Source: DASZUK01 sp035547695
Lineage (GTDB): Bacteria > Actinomycetota > Acidimicrobiia > Acidimicrobiales > RAAP-2
DNA: 64,000 nt
Assembly (NCBI GenBank): GCA_035547695.1
Contig: DASZUK010000056.1
Span: 1 to 64,000, forward strand
Direction of reading: 5' to 3'
How positions within the stretch are numbered: the first letter of the stretch is position 1; every line of letters begins with the position of its first letter. Below are positions 56,116 through 63,725 of the stretch, one piece after another. Below the pieces are notes generated by a model that ran no database searches, was not told where the DNA came from, and saw nothing but the letters and a program-made list of their open reading frames with translations. Both the position numbers and the translations under genes were made by a program.

Positions 56116-57760
56116 TCCCCACTTCCACCCCGAGCGCCCCGGGGACCTCCCCATGGTCATGGCCGAGGACGAATTCCGTCGCGAATTCCCAGGTGAGAGT
56201 GAACATCTGGAATTCAAGCAGGGGACCACCTGGAAGAAGATCCAGGAGGCGGCCGTGGCCTTCTCCAACGGCGACGGCGGCGTCATCTTCGTCGGAGTTG
56301 CCCCGGATGGCCGCATAACCGGGGTCACCGATCCCGGAGAACGCGCCCGGGAGGTCCACCAGGCAATCCAGGGCGTGAGCAACCCTGGCCGTTACGAAGT
56401 CCACGAACTGACGGTGGGGGCGAACACGCTGCTGGTCATCTCGGTGGAACGACGGAAGGAAGGGTTCGCCCAAACCTCCGAGGGGGTCGTTCGCATTCGC
56501 CGCGGCGCCAGCAATCCACCCCTGATGGGCACCGACCTCTCCCGCTTCGTGGCCGAGCGGGCCTTCGAGAGCTTCGAGAACACGCCGACGGCGTTGGCAC
56601 CGACAGAGGCCGACCCGGCGCTCCTGGACCGCCTGGTCACCGCGTACGACTGGAGGCCCGAAGGCTGGAGGTCGGAAGACGTTCGACCTTTGCTACGCGA
56701 AGCCGGCTTCGTCTCCCTGCAGCGGAGGGAGGAACGCCTGACGGTGGTCGGGGCTCTCCTGCTGCTCGTCGATCCCTCGCGCATCGGGTGCCGGGCGTTC
56801 ATCGACATCCGGCGGTACCGGGAAGGGGAACAAGAACCGGATCGGACGTGGACCGTGTCGGGATCGGCTGCTGAGCAGATCGAGAGGGCCACGGCGGACA
56901 TCTTGAGGGAGGTTGGTTCTTCAACGGCCGTCCTCGGGGTCCAGAGGGTGGACATGCCGAAACTCCCCCCGAGGGCGGTCCGTGAGGCAGTGGCCAACGC
57001 CGTGGCTCACCGTTCTTACCAGAACGCCGGATCGGCCGTCCGAATCGAGATCCATTCGGACCGGGTCCGTATCACCTCGCCGGGTGGCCTGCCCGAACCG
57101 GTGACGGTCGAGCACATCCGGGTACAGCAGGCGGCGAGGAACCGCACCCTTCTCGACGCATTGCACCGGATGGGGCTCGCCGAAGACCTCGGGCGAGGCA
57201 TCGATCGGATCGAAGACGACATGGTGGCCGATCTCCTCCAACTTCCCGAGTTCGAGGACGATCAGTCGTTCTTCACCGTCACCTTGCGGCTGGTCGGGAC
57301 CTTCACTCCACTCGAACGGGCATGGGTCCGGCAGTTGATCGACCGGGACCAGTTGGACGCCCGCTCTGCCCCAGTCGTGGTCGAAGCGGCGCGGCGCGGC
57401 GCCATCACCAACTCCGATGTGCGGGCCCTGTTGGGCATCGACAGCGTGGACGCTCGAAACCTTCTCCAGCGCCTTGTGGCTGAGCGAGTATTCGAACAGC
57501 GCGGCGAACGGGCGGGGACGGTGTACGTGGTGGCCGCCTCGGCCGGCGCTCCCGTCCACGTACGCCACACCGTGGAAGAGCTGGCCCAGATGGTGCTCGT
57601 GATGGCCGAAGAGGGCCCGATCACGAACGCACTCGTCCGCGACCGGACCGGCCTGGACCGGATGGCCGCCCTGAACCTCCTGCAAAGGCTCGTCACGGAC
57701 GGTCGGCTGCAGCGAGAGGGCACCCGACGCGGCACCCGGTATTCGCGAGCTTCTGCGTAG
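56108..57760 (+). CDS. Schlafen/AlbA_2 ATP-binding protein with HATPase_c_4 and winged-helix tail
   Basis: 550 residues. AlbA_2 domain (about 15-140) has ESEHLEFKQG and FSNGDGGVIFVGV, the core of Schlafen-type ATP-binding domains. A GHKL-like domain (about 270-385) has PRAVREAVANAVAHRSY and DRVRITSPGG. The C-terminal 150 residues are two similar winged-helix units (DARNLLQRLVAERVFEQRG and MAALNLLQRLVTDGRLQREG). Such proteins are often annotated transcriptional regulators and some act in phage defence. TTG at 56108 has AGGAG at 8 nt; the ATG at 56153 is an alternative. Codon use (many GAA, TTC, CAT) differs from the neighbours, suggesting transfer. Confidence 0.85.
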   Translation: MSYPHFHPERPGDLPMVMAEDEFRREFPGESEHLEFKQGTTWKKIQEAAVAFSNGDGGVIFVGVAPDGRITGVTDPGERAREVHQAIQGVSNPGRYEVHELTVGANTLLVISVERRKEGFAQTSEGVVRIRRGASNPPLMGTDLSRFVAERAFESFENTPTALAPTEADPALLDRLVTAYDWRPEGWRSEDVRPLLREAGFVSLQRREERLTVVGALLLLVDPSRIGCRAFIDIRRYREGEQEPDRTWTVSGSAAEQIERATADILREVGSSTAVLGVQRVDMPKLPPRAVREAVANAVAHRSYQNAGSAVRIEIHSDRVRITSPGGLPEPVTVEHIRVQQAARNRTLLDALHRMGLAEDLGRGIDRIEDDMVADLLQLPEFEDDQSFFTVTLRLVGTFTPLERAWVRQLIDRDQLDARSAPVVVEAARRGAITNSDVRALLGIDSVDARNLLQRLVAERVFEQRGERAGTVYVVAASAGAPVHVRHTVEELAQMVLVMAEEGPITNALVRDRTGLDRMAALNLLQRLVTDGRLQREGTRRGTRYSRASA

Positions 57761-57794
57761 ATCTCAGGGTCACCGCGTAGATCTCAGGGTCACC
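57755..57794. repeat. Perfect 20-bp tandem duplication carrying both convergent stop codons
   Basis: gcgtagatctcagggtcacc occurs at 57755 and 57775. Copy one holds the TAG of the albA-type gene (57758-57760), and copy two holds the TGA of otsB on the other strand (57790-57792). Confidence 0.95.
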
Positions 57795-58575
57795 GCTCGG
57801 CGGCCCCGTCCAACAACTGCCGGAGGAGGGCCTCGGCGCCGGCGGGGCCGTCCACCACCACGTCGGCGGCGGCGACGACCTCCGGGGGGCTGTCGGCGTC
57901 GACGACGGCCACCCGGGCCACCGCCACGCCGGTGGCGGCCAGGTCGCCCAACGCCCGAAACGCGGGCAGGTCGCCGAGGTCGTCGCCGAAGCAGGCGGCG
58001 GCGGCCCAGCCGGCGGCGAGGCGGCGGACCACGGTGCCCTTGTCGGCGTCCACCGGCGGCCGCAGCTCGACCGACATGCGGCCGGGCTGGGCCAGCAGCC
58101 CGGTGGCGGCCCCCTCCCGCCGGGCGAACCGGGTGGCCCACCCTTCGGCGTCGGGACGGCGGCGCCAGTGCAGGGTGACGGTCAGCCCCTTCGGCTCGAC
58201 TTCGGCCCCCGGGGGCGCCTCGGCCAGGGCGCGGCGGGTGACGTCGGCCACCACCGGGCGCCAGGGCTCCGCCGGGCCGGCACCGGCGGAGCGGCCGTCG
58301 GGGCCGATCTGCTCCATGCCGTAGAGGCCGGCCAGGTGGACCCCGCCGGGCCGGCGGAGGTTGTCGGCGAGGAACCCGACGGGCCGGCCGGACACCACGG
58401 CCACCAGCCCGAACCGGCGGCCGAGGGCGACCAGGAGGTCGGGGACGCCGGGCAGGGGGGCGGCGCCGGCCGGGTCGTCGACGATGGGGGCCAGGGTGCC
58501 GTCGAAATCCAGGAACAGGGCGGACCGGGTGGGATGGTCGGCCAGCGGGACCAGGGCCGCAGGAAGGCCGGTCAT
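57790..58575 (-). CDS. otsB: trehalose-6-phosphate phosphatase
   Basis: 261 residues of the HAD superfamily. Motif I is LFLDFDGTLAPI, motif II VVSGRP, motif III includes DKGTVVRRL, and motif IV is FGDDLGDLPAF. It dephosphorylates trehalose-6-phosphate, completing the OtsA route. It follows the LytR_C gene by 22 bp on the same strand and is convergent with the inserted AlbA-type gene. Confidence 0.93.
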   Translation of the reverse strand: MTGLPAALVPLADHPTRSALFLDFDGTLAPIVDDPAGAAPLPGVPDLLVALGRRFGLVAVVSGRPVGFLADNLRRPGGVHLAGLYGMEQIGPDGRSAGAGPAEPWRPVVADVTRRALAEAPPGAEVEPKGLTVTLHWRRRPDAEGWATRFARREGAATGLLAQPGRMSVELRPPVDADKGTVVRRLAAGWAAAACFGDDLGDLPAFRALGDLAATGVAVARVAVVDADSPPEVVAAADVVVDGPAGAEALLRQLLDGAAER

Positions 58576-58597
58576 GAGGGGTCCGGCGGCGGGGTGG

Positions 58598-59161
58598 TCA
58601 ACCGGTCGTGGTGGTGGTGGCCTGCGAGGACAGGTCGGACCCGATGACGACGACGACGTCGGCCCCTGTGGTGCCGGTGACCGGGACCGAGGTGCTGAGC
58701 GGCTGGACCGCCGAGGGCTTGAGGCCGAGGAGGGCGGCGATGGCTGTGGCCGCCGCCTGCTGGCCCGACGCGTAGTAGACGGCGGAGGTGCTGATGGAGG
58801 AGGACGAGGCGTCGGTGGCCGGCAGGGTGCCCCAGCCCGCCGATGTGACCTTGGAGGTGAAGTACCCGGCCGCCCCTGTGGTGGGGCTGCCGTTGGCCAC
58901 CAGCACCTTCACGTCCTTGCTGGGCGGGATCGTGGTGGTGGTCGTGGTGGTGGTGCCGTGGCCGGCGGTGGTGGTCGTGGTGGTGGCCGATGTCGACCCG
59001 GACCCTGTATGCGAGGGGGAGCTGGTGGCGGCGTGGAGGAGCAGGACGCCGACGACGACGGCGACGACGACGAGCAGCGCCGCTTTGGGGAAGGACACCT
59101 GTCCGCCGCCGGCCCCCTCCGGCCTACCCTGCCGCCCGTCGGCGGGATCCGGACCTGTCAC
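58598..59161 (-). CDS. LytR_C domain membrane protein
   Basis: 187 residues. A TM helix (about 24-46, AALLVVVAVVVGVLLLHA) is followed by a Thr-rich linker (TTTTTTAGHGTTTTTTTT) and a LytR C-terminal domain (about 83-178, KVLVANGSPTTGAAGYFTSKV, VVVVIGSDLS). LytR_C domains sit on cell-wall ligases or stand alone as envelope proteins of unknown role. GTG at 59161 is chosen because a complete promoter ends 6 nt before it; a longer start at 59287 would overlap that promoter. Confidence 0.8.
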   Translation of the reverse strand: MTGPDPADGRQGRPEGAGGGQVSFPKAALLVVVAVVVGVLLLHAATSSPSHTGSGSTSATTTTTTAGHGTTTTTTTTIPPSKDVKVLVANGSPTTGAAGYFTSKVTSAGWGTLPATDASSSSISTSAVYYASGQQAAATAIAALLGLKPSAVQPLSTSVPVTGTTGADVVVVIGSDLSSQATTTTTG

Positions 59162-59167
59162 CGACTC

Positions 59168-59196
59168 AGCCTGCCAACCACCAGGGGCGGGTGCAA
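59168..59196 (-). promoter_or_regulatory. Complete promoter of the LytR_C/otsB operon, leaderless
   Basis: -35 TTGCAC (59191-59196), a 17-bp spacer and -10 CAGGCT (59168-59173), then 6 nt to the GTG at 59161. It is the clearest full promoter among the leaderless genes here. Confidence 0.65.
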
Positions 59197-59301
59197 GCAC
59201 CCTTCGGACACGCGCCGTTCGCGATCCCGTCGCAGCAGGGCCGGCGGGGCCATGATGGGGAACGTCACCGACGCGGTCGCCCGACAAGGAGGGACACCGG
59301 C

Positions 59302-59712
59302 ATGTGGAAGGACTTCAAGCAGTTCCTGCTGCGAGGCAACCTGGTCGACCTGGCCATCGCCGTGGTCATCGGCGCCGCGTTCAGCGGGGTGGTGTCGTCG
59401 CTGGTCAACGACCTGCTGACCCCCCTGATCGCCGCCATCGCCGGCAAGCCCACATTCGCCGACCTGACGTTCACGCTGAACCACAGCACGTTCCACTACG
59501 GCAGCTTCGTCAACGCCCTGCTGTCGTTCGTCATCGTGGCCGTGGTGGTGTTCTTCTTCGTGCTGAAGCCCGTCACCGCCCTGATGCACCGGATGGGGGT
59601 GATGCCGCCGAAGGAACCGGAGCGCAAGCCGTGCCCGGAGTGCACCACCGAGATCCCGGCGGCGGCCCGGCGGTGCCCGCAGTGCACCGCGGTGCTCACC
59701 GAGGCGGCCTGA
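59302..59712 (+). CDS. mscL: large-conductance mechanosensitive channel with C-terminal zinc ribbon
   Basis: 136 residues. The MscL pore helix is visible early (FLLRGNLVDLAIAVVIGAAFSGVV), TM2 is at about 72-95, and the bundle helix follows. The last 25 residues add a CPECTTEIPAAARRCPQC zinc-ribbon-like motif (two CxxC), seen in some actinobacterial MscL proteins. It protects cells during hypo-osmotic shock. SD AAGGAGGG precedes the ATG. Location near otsAB fits an osmotic-stress theme. Confidence 0.95.
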   Translation: MWKDFKQFLLRGNLVDLAIAVVIGAAFSGVVSSLVNDLLTPLIAAIAGKPTFADLTFTLNHSTFHYGSFVNALLSFVIVAVVVFFFVLKPVTALMHRMGVMPPKEPERKPCPECTTEIPAAARRCPQCTAVLTEAA

Positions 59713-59741
59713 CAGGCCCCGGTCGTGCCGGCGGCCCCGGC

Positions 59742-60755
59742 TCAGGGGGCCGGCCGGGGTCGGGCGGCGGCCCGCTGGCGGGCCACCTCGAAGCAGGCCA
59801 CCGCGCCGGCCACGGCGGCGTTGAGGGACGGCAGGGCGCCGTGCTGGGGGATGGCCACCACGGCGTCGCAGCGACGGCGGACCAGCGGGGCCAGGCCGCG
59901 GTCCTCGCCGCCCAGCACCACGGCGACCGGGCCGTCGCCCAGGGGCAGGTCGTAGAGGGACCGGTCGGTCTCCCCGGCCAGGCCGACGGTCCAGATGCCG
60001 TCCGACCGCAGCCGGTCCAGGGCGGCCGGGACGCCGCCGACGACGGCGAAGTGCAGGTGCTCGATGGCCCCGGCGGCCACCTTGGCGGTGGTCGGCGACA
60101 GGTGGGCCGCCCGGTGCCGGGGCAGCACCACCCCGGTGACGCCGGCGCACTCGGCGCTGCGGAGCACCGACCCCAGGTTCCGCGGGTCGGTCACCCCGGA
60201 GACGACCAGCAGGAACGGCGGGGTCCCGTCCGCGGCCGGGCGGCACAGGTCGTCCAGGGGCTCCGGGTCGATCGGCCGGGCCCGGGCCAGCACTCCCTGA
60301 GGGGCGTCGGTGCGGGCTTCGGCGTCCAGCCGGGCCCGGGACACCGTCTCCACCCGGACGTGCCGCCGGGCGGCCATCTGCTCGATGCGGTCCAGTTGGG
60401 CCGACGGGTCCTGGCCGTCGGCCACCCAGAGCTGGCGGACCGGCCGGCGGCCGGTGGCCAGCAGCTCCAGGACGGCCTGGCGGCCCTCCACCTGGTCCCC
60501 GCCCAGCTCCCCCCCGGGCCGGGACGGCCGCCGGCCGGACCCCGCCGGCGACGTTCCCCGGCCCGGCCGGCCCCGGAGAGGCGGACGGTCGCCGCCGGAC
60601 CGACTCTTGTCGGCACCGGGCCGTCCGGCGGAGCCCCGGCCGGGCGCAGGGCGACCACCGGCACGACCGGCGTTCCGCCCACCTCCCTGGCCGCCCCTTT
60701 GGCCGCCGGCGCTGCGGCCGCTGCCGGCGCCGCCCTGCCCGCCCCGGGGCGTCAC
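59742..60755 (-). CDS. rlmB: 23S rRNA (guanosine-2'-O-)-methyltransferase RlmB-like
   Basis: 337 residues. A Gly/Arg-rich disordered leader (about 1-85) precedes the SpoU substrate-binding domain (EGRQAVLELLATGRRPVRQL) and the knotted SpoU methylase with motifs DPRNLGSVLRSAEC, LGGEDRGL and IPQHGALPSLNAAVAGAV. It modifies G2251-type residues of 23S rRNA by homology. GTG at 60755 overlaps the ispF stop as GTGA. Confidence 0.93.
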   Translation of the reverse strand: MTPRGGQGGAGSGRSAGGQRGGQGGGRNAGRAGGRPAPGRGSAGRPGADKSRSGGDRPPLRGRPGRGTSPAGSGRRPSRPGGELGGDQVEGRQAVLELLATGRRPVRQLWVADGQDPSAQLDRIEQMAARRHVRVETVSRARLDAEARTDAPQGVLARARPIDPEPLDDLCRPAADGTPPFLLVVSGVTDPRNLGSVLRSAECAGVTGVVLPRHRAAHLSPTTAKVAAGAIEHLHFAVVGGVPAALDRLRSDGIWTVGLAGETDRSLYDLPLGDGPVAVVLGGEDRGLAPLVRRRCDAVVAIPQHGALPSLNAAVAGAVACFEVARQRAAARPRPAP

Positions 60756-61237
60756 GACCGGACCGGGGCCAGGTCGTCGACCAGGGCGACGGCGAGGCAG
60801 CCGACGCCCTCGGCGCGGCCCAGGGCGCCGAGGCCCTCGGCCCGGGTGGCCTTGACCGACACCGGGGCGCCGACGGCCGCGGCCAGGCGCTGGGCCATCC
60901 GGTCGGTGTAGGGGGCCAGGCGCGGCGCCTCGGCCACGATGGTGCAGTCCACGTTGACCGGCCGGAACCCGGCCGCCGCCACCCGGGCCACCACCTCGGT
61001 CAGCAGGGCGATGCTGTCCGCCCCGGCCCAGGTGGGGTCGTCGTCGGGGAAGTGCCGGCCGAGGTCGCCGAGGCAGGCGGCCCCGAGCAGGGCGTCGGCG
61101 ATGGCGTGGGCGGCGGCGTCGGCGTCGCTGTGCCCGGCGAGGCCGCGGGCCCCCTCCACGACCACCCCGCCGAGCACCAGGGGGCGGTGGGGGTCGCGGG
61201 CGAACGGGTGGACGTCGATGCCCTGGCCGATCCGCAT
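60752..61237 (-). CDS. ispF: 2-C-methyl-D-erythritol 2,4-cyclodiphosphate synthase
   Basis: 161 residues. Metal-binding GQGIDVHPF, GLAGHSDADAAAHAIADALLGA, and the hydrophobic IspF motifs to VKATRAEGLGALGRAEG are complete. It acts in the MEP isoprenoid pathway after IspD and IspE. ATG at 61237 comes 2 nt after the ispD stop and is preferred over the overlapping TTG at 61243. Confidence 0.97.
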   Translation of the reverse strand: MRIGQGIDVHPFARDPHRPLVLGGVVVEGARGLAGHSDADAAAHAIADALLGAACLGDLGRHFPDDDPTWAGADSIALLTEVVARVAAAGFRPVNVDCTIVAEAPRLAPYTDRMAQRLAAAVGAPVSVKATRAEGLGALGRAEGVGCLAVALVDDLAPVRS

Positions 61238-61239
61238 TC

Positions 61240-61929
61240 TCAACGACCCTTCACGAGGTGCTCGGCGTAGGCCAGGTCGGCCGGGGTGGTCAGCTTGAGG
61301 TTGTCGGGGTGGCCGGCCACGACCCGCACCGTAGCGCCGAGGGCTTCGACCAGCCCGGCATCGTCGGTGGCCTCGCCGGCGGTGGCGTGGGCGCGGCGGA
61401 GGACGTCGGCCGGGAAGGCCTGGGGGGTCTGGACGGCGACGAGGTCGTCGCGGTCCACGGTGCCGGTGACGGCGGCCCGGTGCGGTGTCGACGGGTCGGG
61501 GGCCACCCGTTTCAGGGTGTCGGCCACCGGGACGGCGCAGATGGCGCCGCCGGCCACGCCGTCGGCCAACGCGTCGAGGACGGCGACGAACAGCTCCGGG
61601 CCGGCGAGGGGGCGGGCGGCGTCGTGGACGACGACGACGTCGGCGTCGGCGGGGACGGCGGCCAGGCCGCAGCGGACGGAGGCGGACCGGGACGCGCCGC
61701 CGGCCACGATGCGGTCGGCGCCGAAGCGGTCGGCGGGGGCCACCGGCAACTGGTCGGCGGGCAGGACCAGGACGACCCCGTCGACGGCGGCCCGGGCGGC
61801 GGCGACGGCCCAGGCCACCACCGGGCGACCGGCCAGGTCGGCGAACTGCTTGGGGCGGCCGAAACGGGTGCCGGAACCGCCGGCGACCACCACGGCCCAG
61901 ACCGGGCCCCTGTGACCGTTCGACCGCAT
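61240..61929 (-). CDS. ispD: 2-C-methyl-D-erythritol 4-phosphate cytidylyltransferase
   Basis: 229 residues. The CTP-binding VVAGGSGTRFGRPKQF, the VHDAARPL segment, and AVQTPQAFPADVL match IspD. It couples MEP to CTP in the isoprenoid pathway. ispF follows at once, and carD lies 10 bp upstream, so the order carD-ispD-ispF resembles that of mycobacteria. Confidence 0.97.
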   Translation of the reverse strand: MRSNGHRGPVWAVVVAGGSGTRFGRPKQFADLAGRPVVAWAVAAARAAVDGVVLVLPADQLPVAPADRFGADRIVAGGASRSASVRCGLAAVPADADVVVVHDAARPLAGPELFVAVLDALADGVAGGAICAVPVADTLKRVAPDPSTPHRAAVTGTVDRDDLVAVQTPQAFPADVLRRAHATAGEATDDAGLVEALGATVRVVAGHPDNLKLTTPADLAYAEHLVKGR

Positions 61930-61939
61930 CGGCGGCCGG

Positions 61940-62416
61940 CTACGGCAGGGCGTCGTTCAGGCGCTGCTCGGCGGTCTCCTCGTCGACGCCGAGGGCGAAG
62001 GTGAGCTCGGACACCAGGATCTGGCGGGCCCGGCTGAGCATCCGCTTCTCGCCGGCCGACAGCCCCTTGTCCTTGTCCCGGATCGACAGGTTCCGGACCA
62101 CCTCGGCCACCTGGTAGATGTCGCCGGACCGCAGCTTCTCGGAGTGGTTCTTGTACCGCCGCGACCAGTTGGTCGGCATCCGGGCCTCCTTCTTGCGGAG
62201 CACCGCGAACACCTCCTCGACCTCCTCGTCGTTGATGACCTCCCGGAGGCCCACCCCTTCGGTGTTGTCGGCCGGCACCATCAGGGTGAGGTCCCCGTAG
62301 GCCAATCGGAGGACGAGGTACTCGCGCTTCTCGCCGAAGGCCACCTTGGTCTCCCGCTTCTCCACCACCGCCGCGCCGTGATGGGGGTAGACCACCTTGT
62401 CACCGACCTTGAACAC
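61940..62416 (-). CDS. carD: CarD-family transcription regulator
   Basis: 158 residues. The N-terminal RNA-polymerase-interaction domain starts FKVGDKVVYPHHGAAVV; the C-terminal DNA-binding helices include RMPTNWSRRYKNHSEKLRSGD with the conserved Trp used by CarD to stabilise open promoter complexes. GTG start at 62416 with TAAACT 9 nt upstream. CarD activity suits the weak -35 boxes seen across this window. Confidence 0.96.
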   Translation of the reverse strand: MFKVGDKVVYPHHGAAVVEKRETKVAFGEKREYLVLRLAYGDLTLMVPADNTEGVGLREVINDEEVEEVFAVLRKKEARMPTNWSRRYKNHSEKLRSGDIYQVAEVVRNLSIRDKDKGLSAGEKRMLSRARQILVSELTFALGVDEETAEQRLNDALP

Positions 62417-62425
62417 AGGAGCGGG

Positions 62426-62431
62426 AGTTTA
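62426..62431 (-). promoter_or_regulatory. -10 box (TAAACT) of the carD-ispD-ispF-rlmB operon
   Basis: TAAACT ends 9 nt before the GTG at 62416. Confidence 0.45.
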
Positions 62432-62462
62432 CCCGACCCGGAGCCGGTTCCGTCCGGGGGGC

Positions 62463-63725
62463 CTACTCGTAGCGTTCGAGGATGCTGGCCTCGATCATCC
62501 GGGACAGCCCGTCCTTCACGGACCGGGCCTTGGCCGACCCCACCCCGGCGACCTGCTCCAGCTCGGACAGGGAGGCCTGCATGATCTGCGGGAGGGTGCC
62601 GAACCGGTCGACGATGCGCTCGATGATGACGTCGGACATCCTCGGCAGGCGGTGCAGCAGGCGGTAGCCACGGGCCTCCACGCCGAGGTCCAGGGTGGCC
62701 GGGGACGACCCGAGGCCGAGCACCGAGGCCACCGTGGAGGGGTCGGCCAGGTCGTCGTCGTGCAGGGCGTGGAGGCGGGCGAGGGCGTCGGTGGCCCGCA
62801 GCTTCCGGCGGGCCCGGGCGGCCTCCTCAGTCCCGTCGTCGGCCCGGCCGGCGTCCACCGCCTGCCGGGTGCTGTCGGCCTGCCGGCCGCTGTCTGCCTG
62901 CCGGCCGCCGTCGGCGTGCCGGGTACTGTCGGCGTGCCGGGGGCCGTCGGCGTGCCGGGGGCCGTCGGCATGGTGGTCGCCGCCGTGGCGGTGGCCGTCG
63001 GGGGTGACGTAGTCGAGGGTGACCAGGTGCAGGTCCTCGCCGACGCCGGCCCCCAGCTCCTCGATCTGCAGGCGGATCAGCCGGCCGTCCTCCCCCAGCT
63101 CCACCAGGTAGCCCTCGACCTCCTCGGCGAACCGCAGCACCATCTCGCCGGGCCGGAGCACGGCCACCACGTCGCGGACGGAGACGCTGTCCTCGACCTC
63201 CAGGGTGGACAGCATGGCCAGGGCCAGGTCGAACCGGCCCTTGAACCGCTGGGCGGCCAGCACGGCCTGCGACGCCCGGTCCACCAGGCGGCCGGTCCGC
63301 TGCAGGACGTGCTTCCTGGGCCCCCGGTAGACGGCCACGGTGGACATGGACTCGGACACGGTGATCACCGGGACGTCCAGGGACCGGGCCACCCGCTCGG
63401 CGGTGCGGTGCCGGGTGCCGGTCTCGGAGGTGGGGATGGAGGCCCTCGGGACCAGGTGGACGTTGGCCCGGGCGATGCGGGAGGCGTCCGGGGCCAGGAT
63501 GATGGCCCCGTCCATCTTGGCCAGCTCCGACAGCCGCTGGGGGCTGAACTCGGCGTCCAGGAGGAACCCTCCGGTGCAGATGGACAGCACGGCCGGCTCG
63601 TCCCCGACCACCACCAGCGCCCCCCGCTTGGCCTGCAGGACCCGGTCGAGCCCGGCTCGGAGCGGCGTGCCCGGGGCCACCAGAGCCAGGGCCGCGTTCA
63701 GGGCCTCGCTGCCGCGGTCGACCAC
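62463..63725 (-). CDS. disA: DNA integrity scanning protein / diadenylate cyclase DisA
   Basis: 420 residues, longer than the usual 355-360 because of a linker. The DAC domain (about 8-150) has KMDGAIILAPDASRI and SETGTRHRTAERVAR, the DGA and RHR motifs for c-di-AMP synthesis. The spine helices follow, then an expanded repetitive linker (about 265-320, units such as HADGPR, HADSTR and RQADSG). A C-terminal HhH DNA-binding domain ends the protein (VAGVGSAKARSV). GTG at 63725 is inside the radA 3' end and has TACGAT 6 nt upstream. Confidence 0.94.
   Translation of the reverse strand: MVDRGSEALNAALALVAPGTPLRAGLDRVLQAKRGALVVVGDEPAVLSICTGGFLLDAEFSPQRLSELAKMDGAIILAPDASRIARANVHLVPRASIPTSETGTRHRTAERVARSLDVPVITVSESMSTVAVYRGPRKHVLQRTGRLVDRASQAVLAAQRFKGRFDLALAMLSTLEVEDSVSVRDVVAVLRPGEMVLRFAEEVEGYLVELGEDGRLIRLQIEELGAGVGEDLHLVTLDYVTPDGHRHGGDHHADGPRHADGPRHADSTRHADGGRQADSGRQADSTRQAVDAGRADDGTEEAARARRKLRATDALARLHALHDDDLADPSTVASVLGLGSSPATLDLGVEARGYRLLHRLPRMSDVIIERIVDRFGTLPQIMQASLSELEQVAGVGSAKARSVKDGLSRMIEASILERYE

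Noticed and set aside
56171..56215. Three GAATTC sites within 45 bp
   Set aside because: They encode ordinary Glu-Phe codons of the AlbA_2 domain in a gene with different codon use; no sign of a regulatory role.
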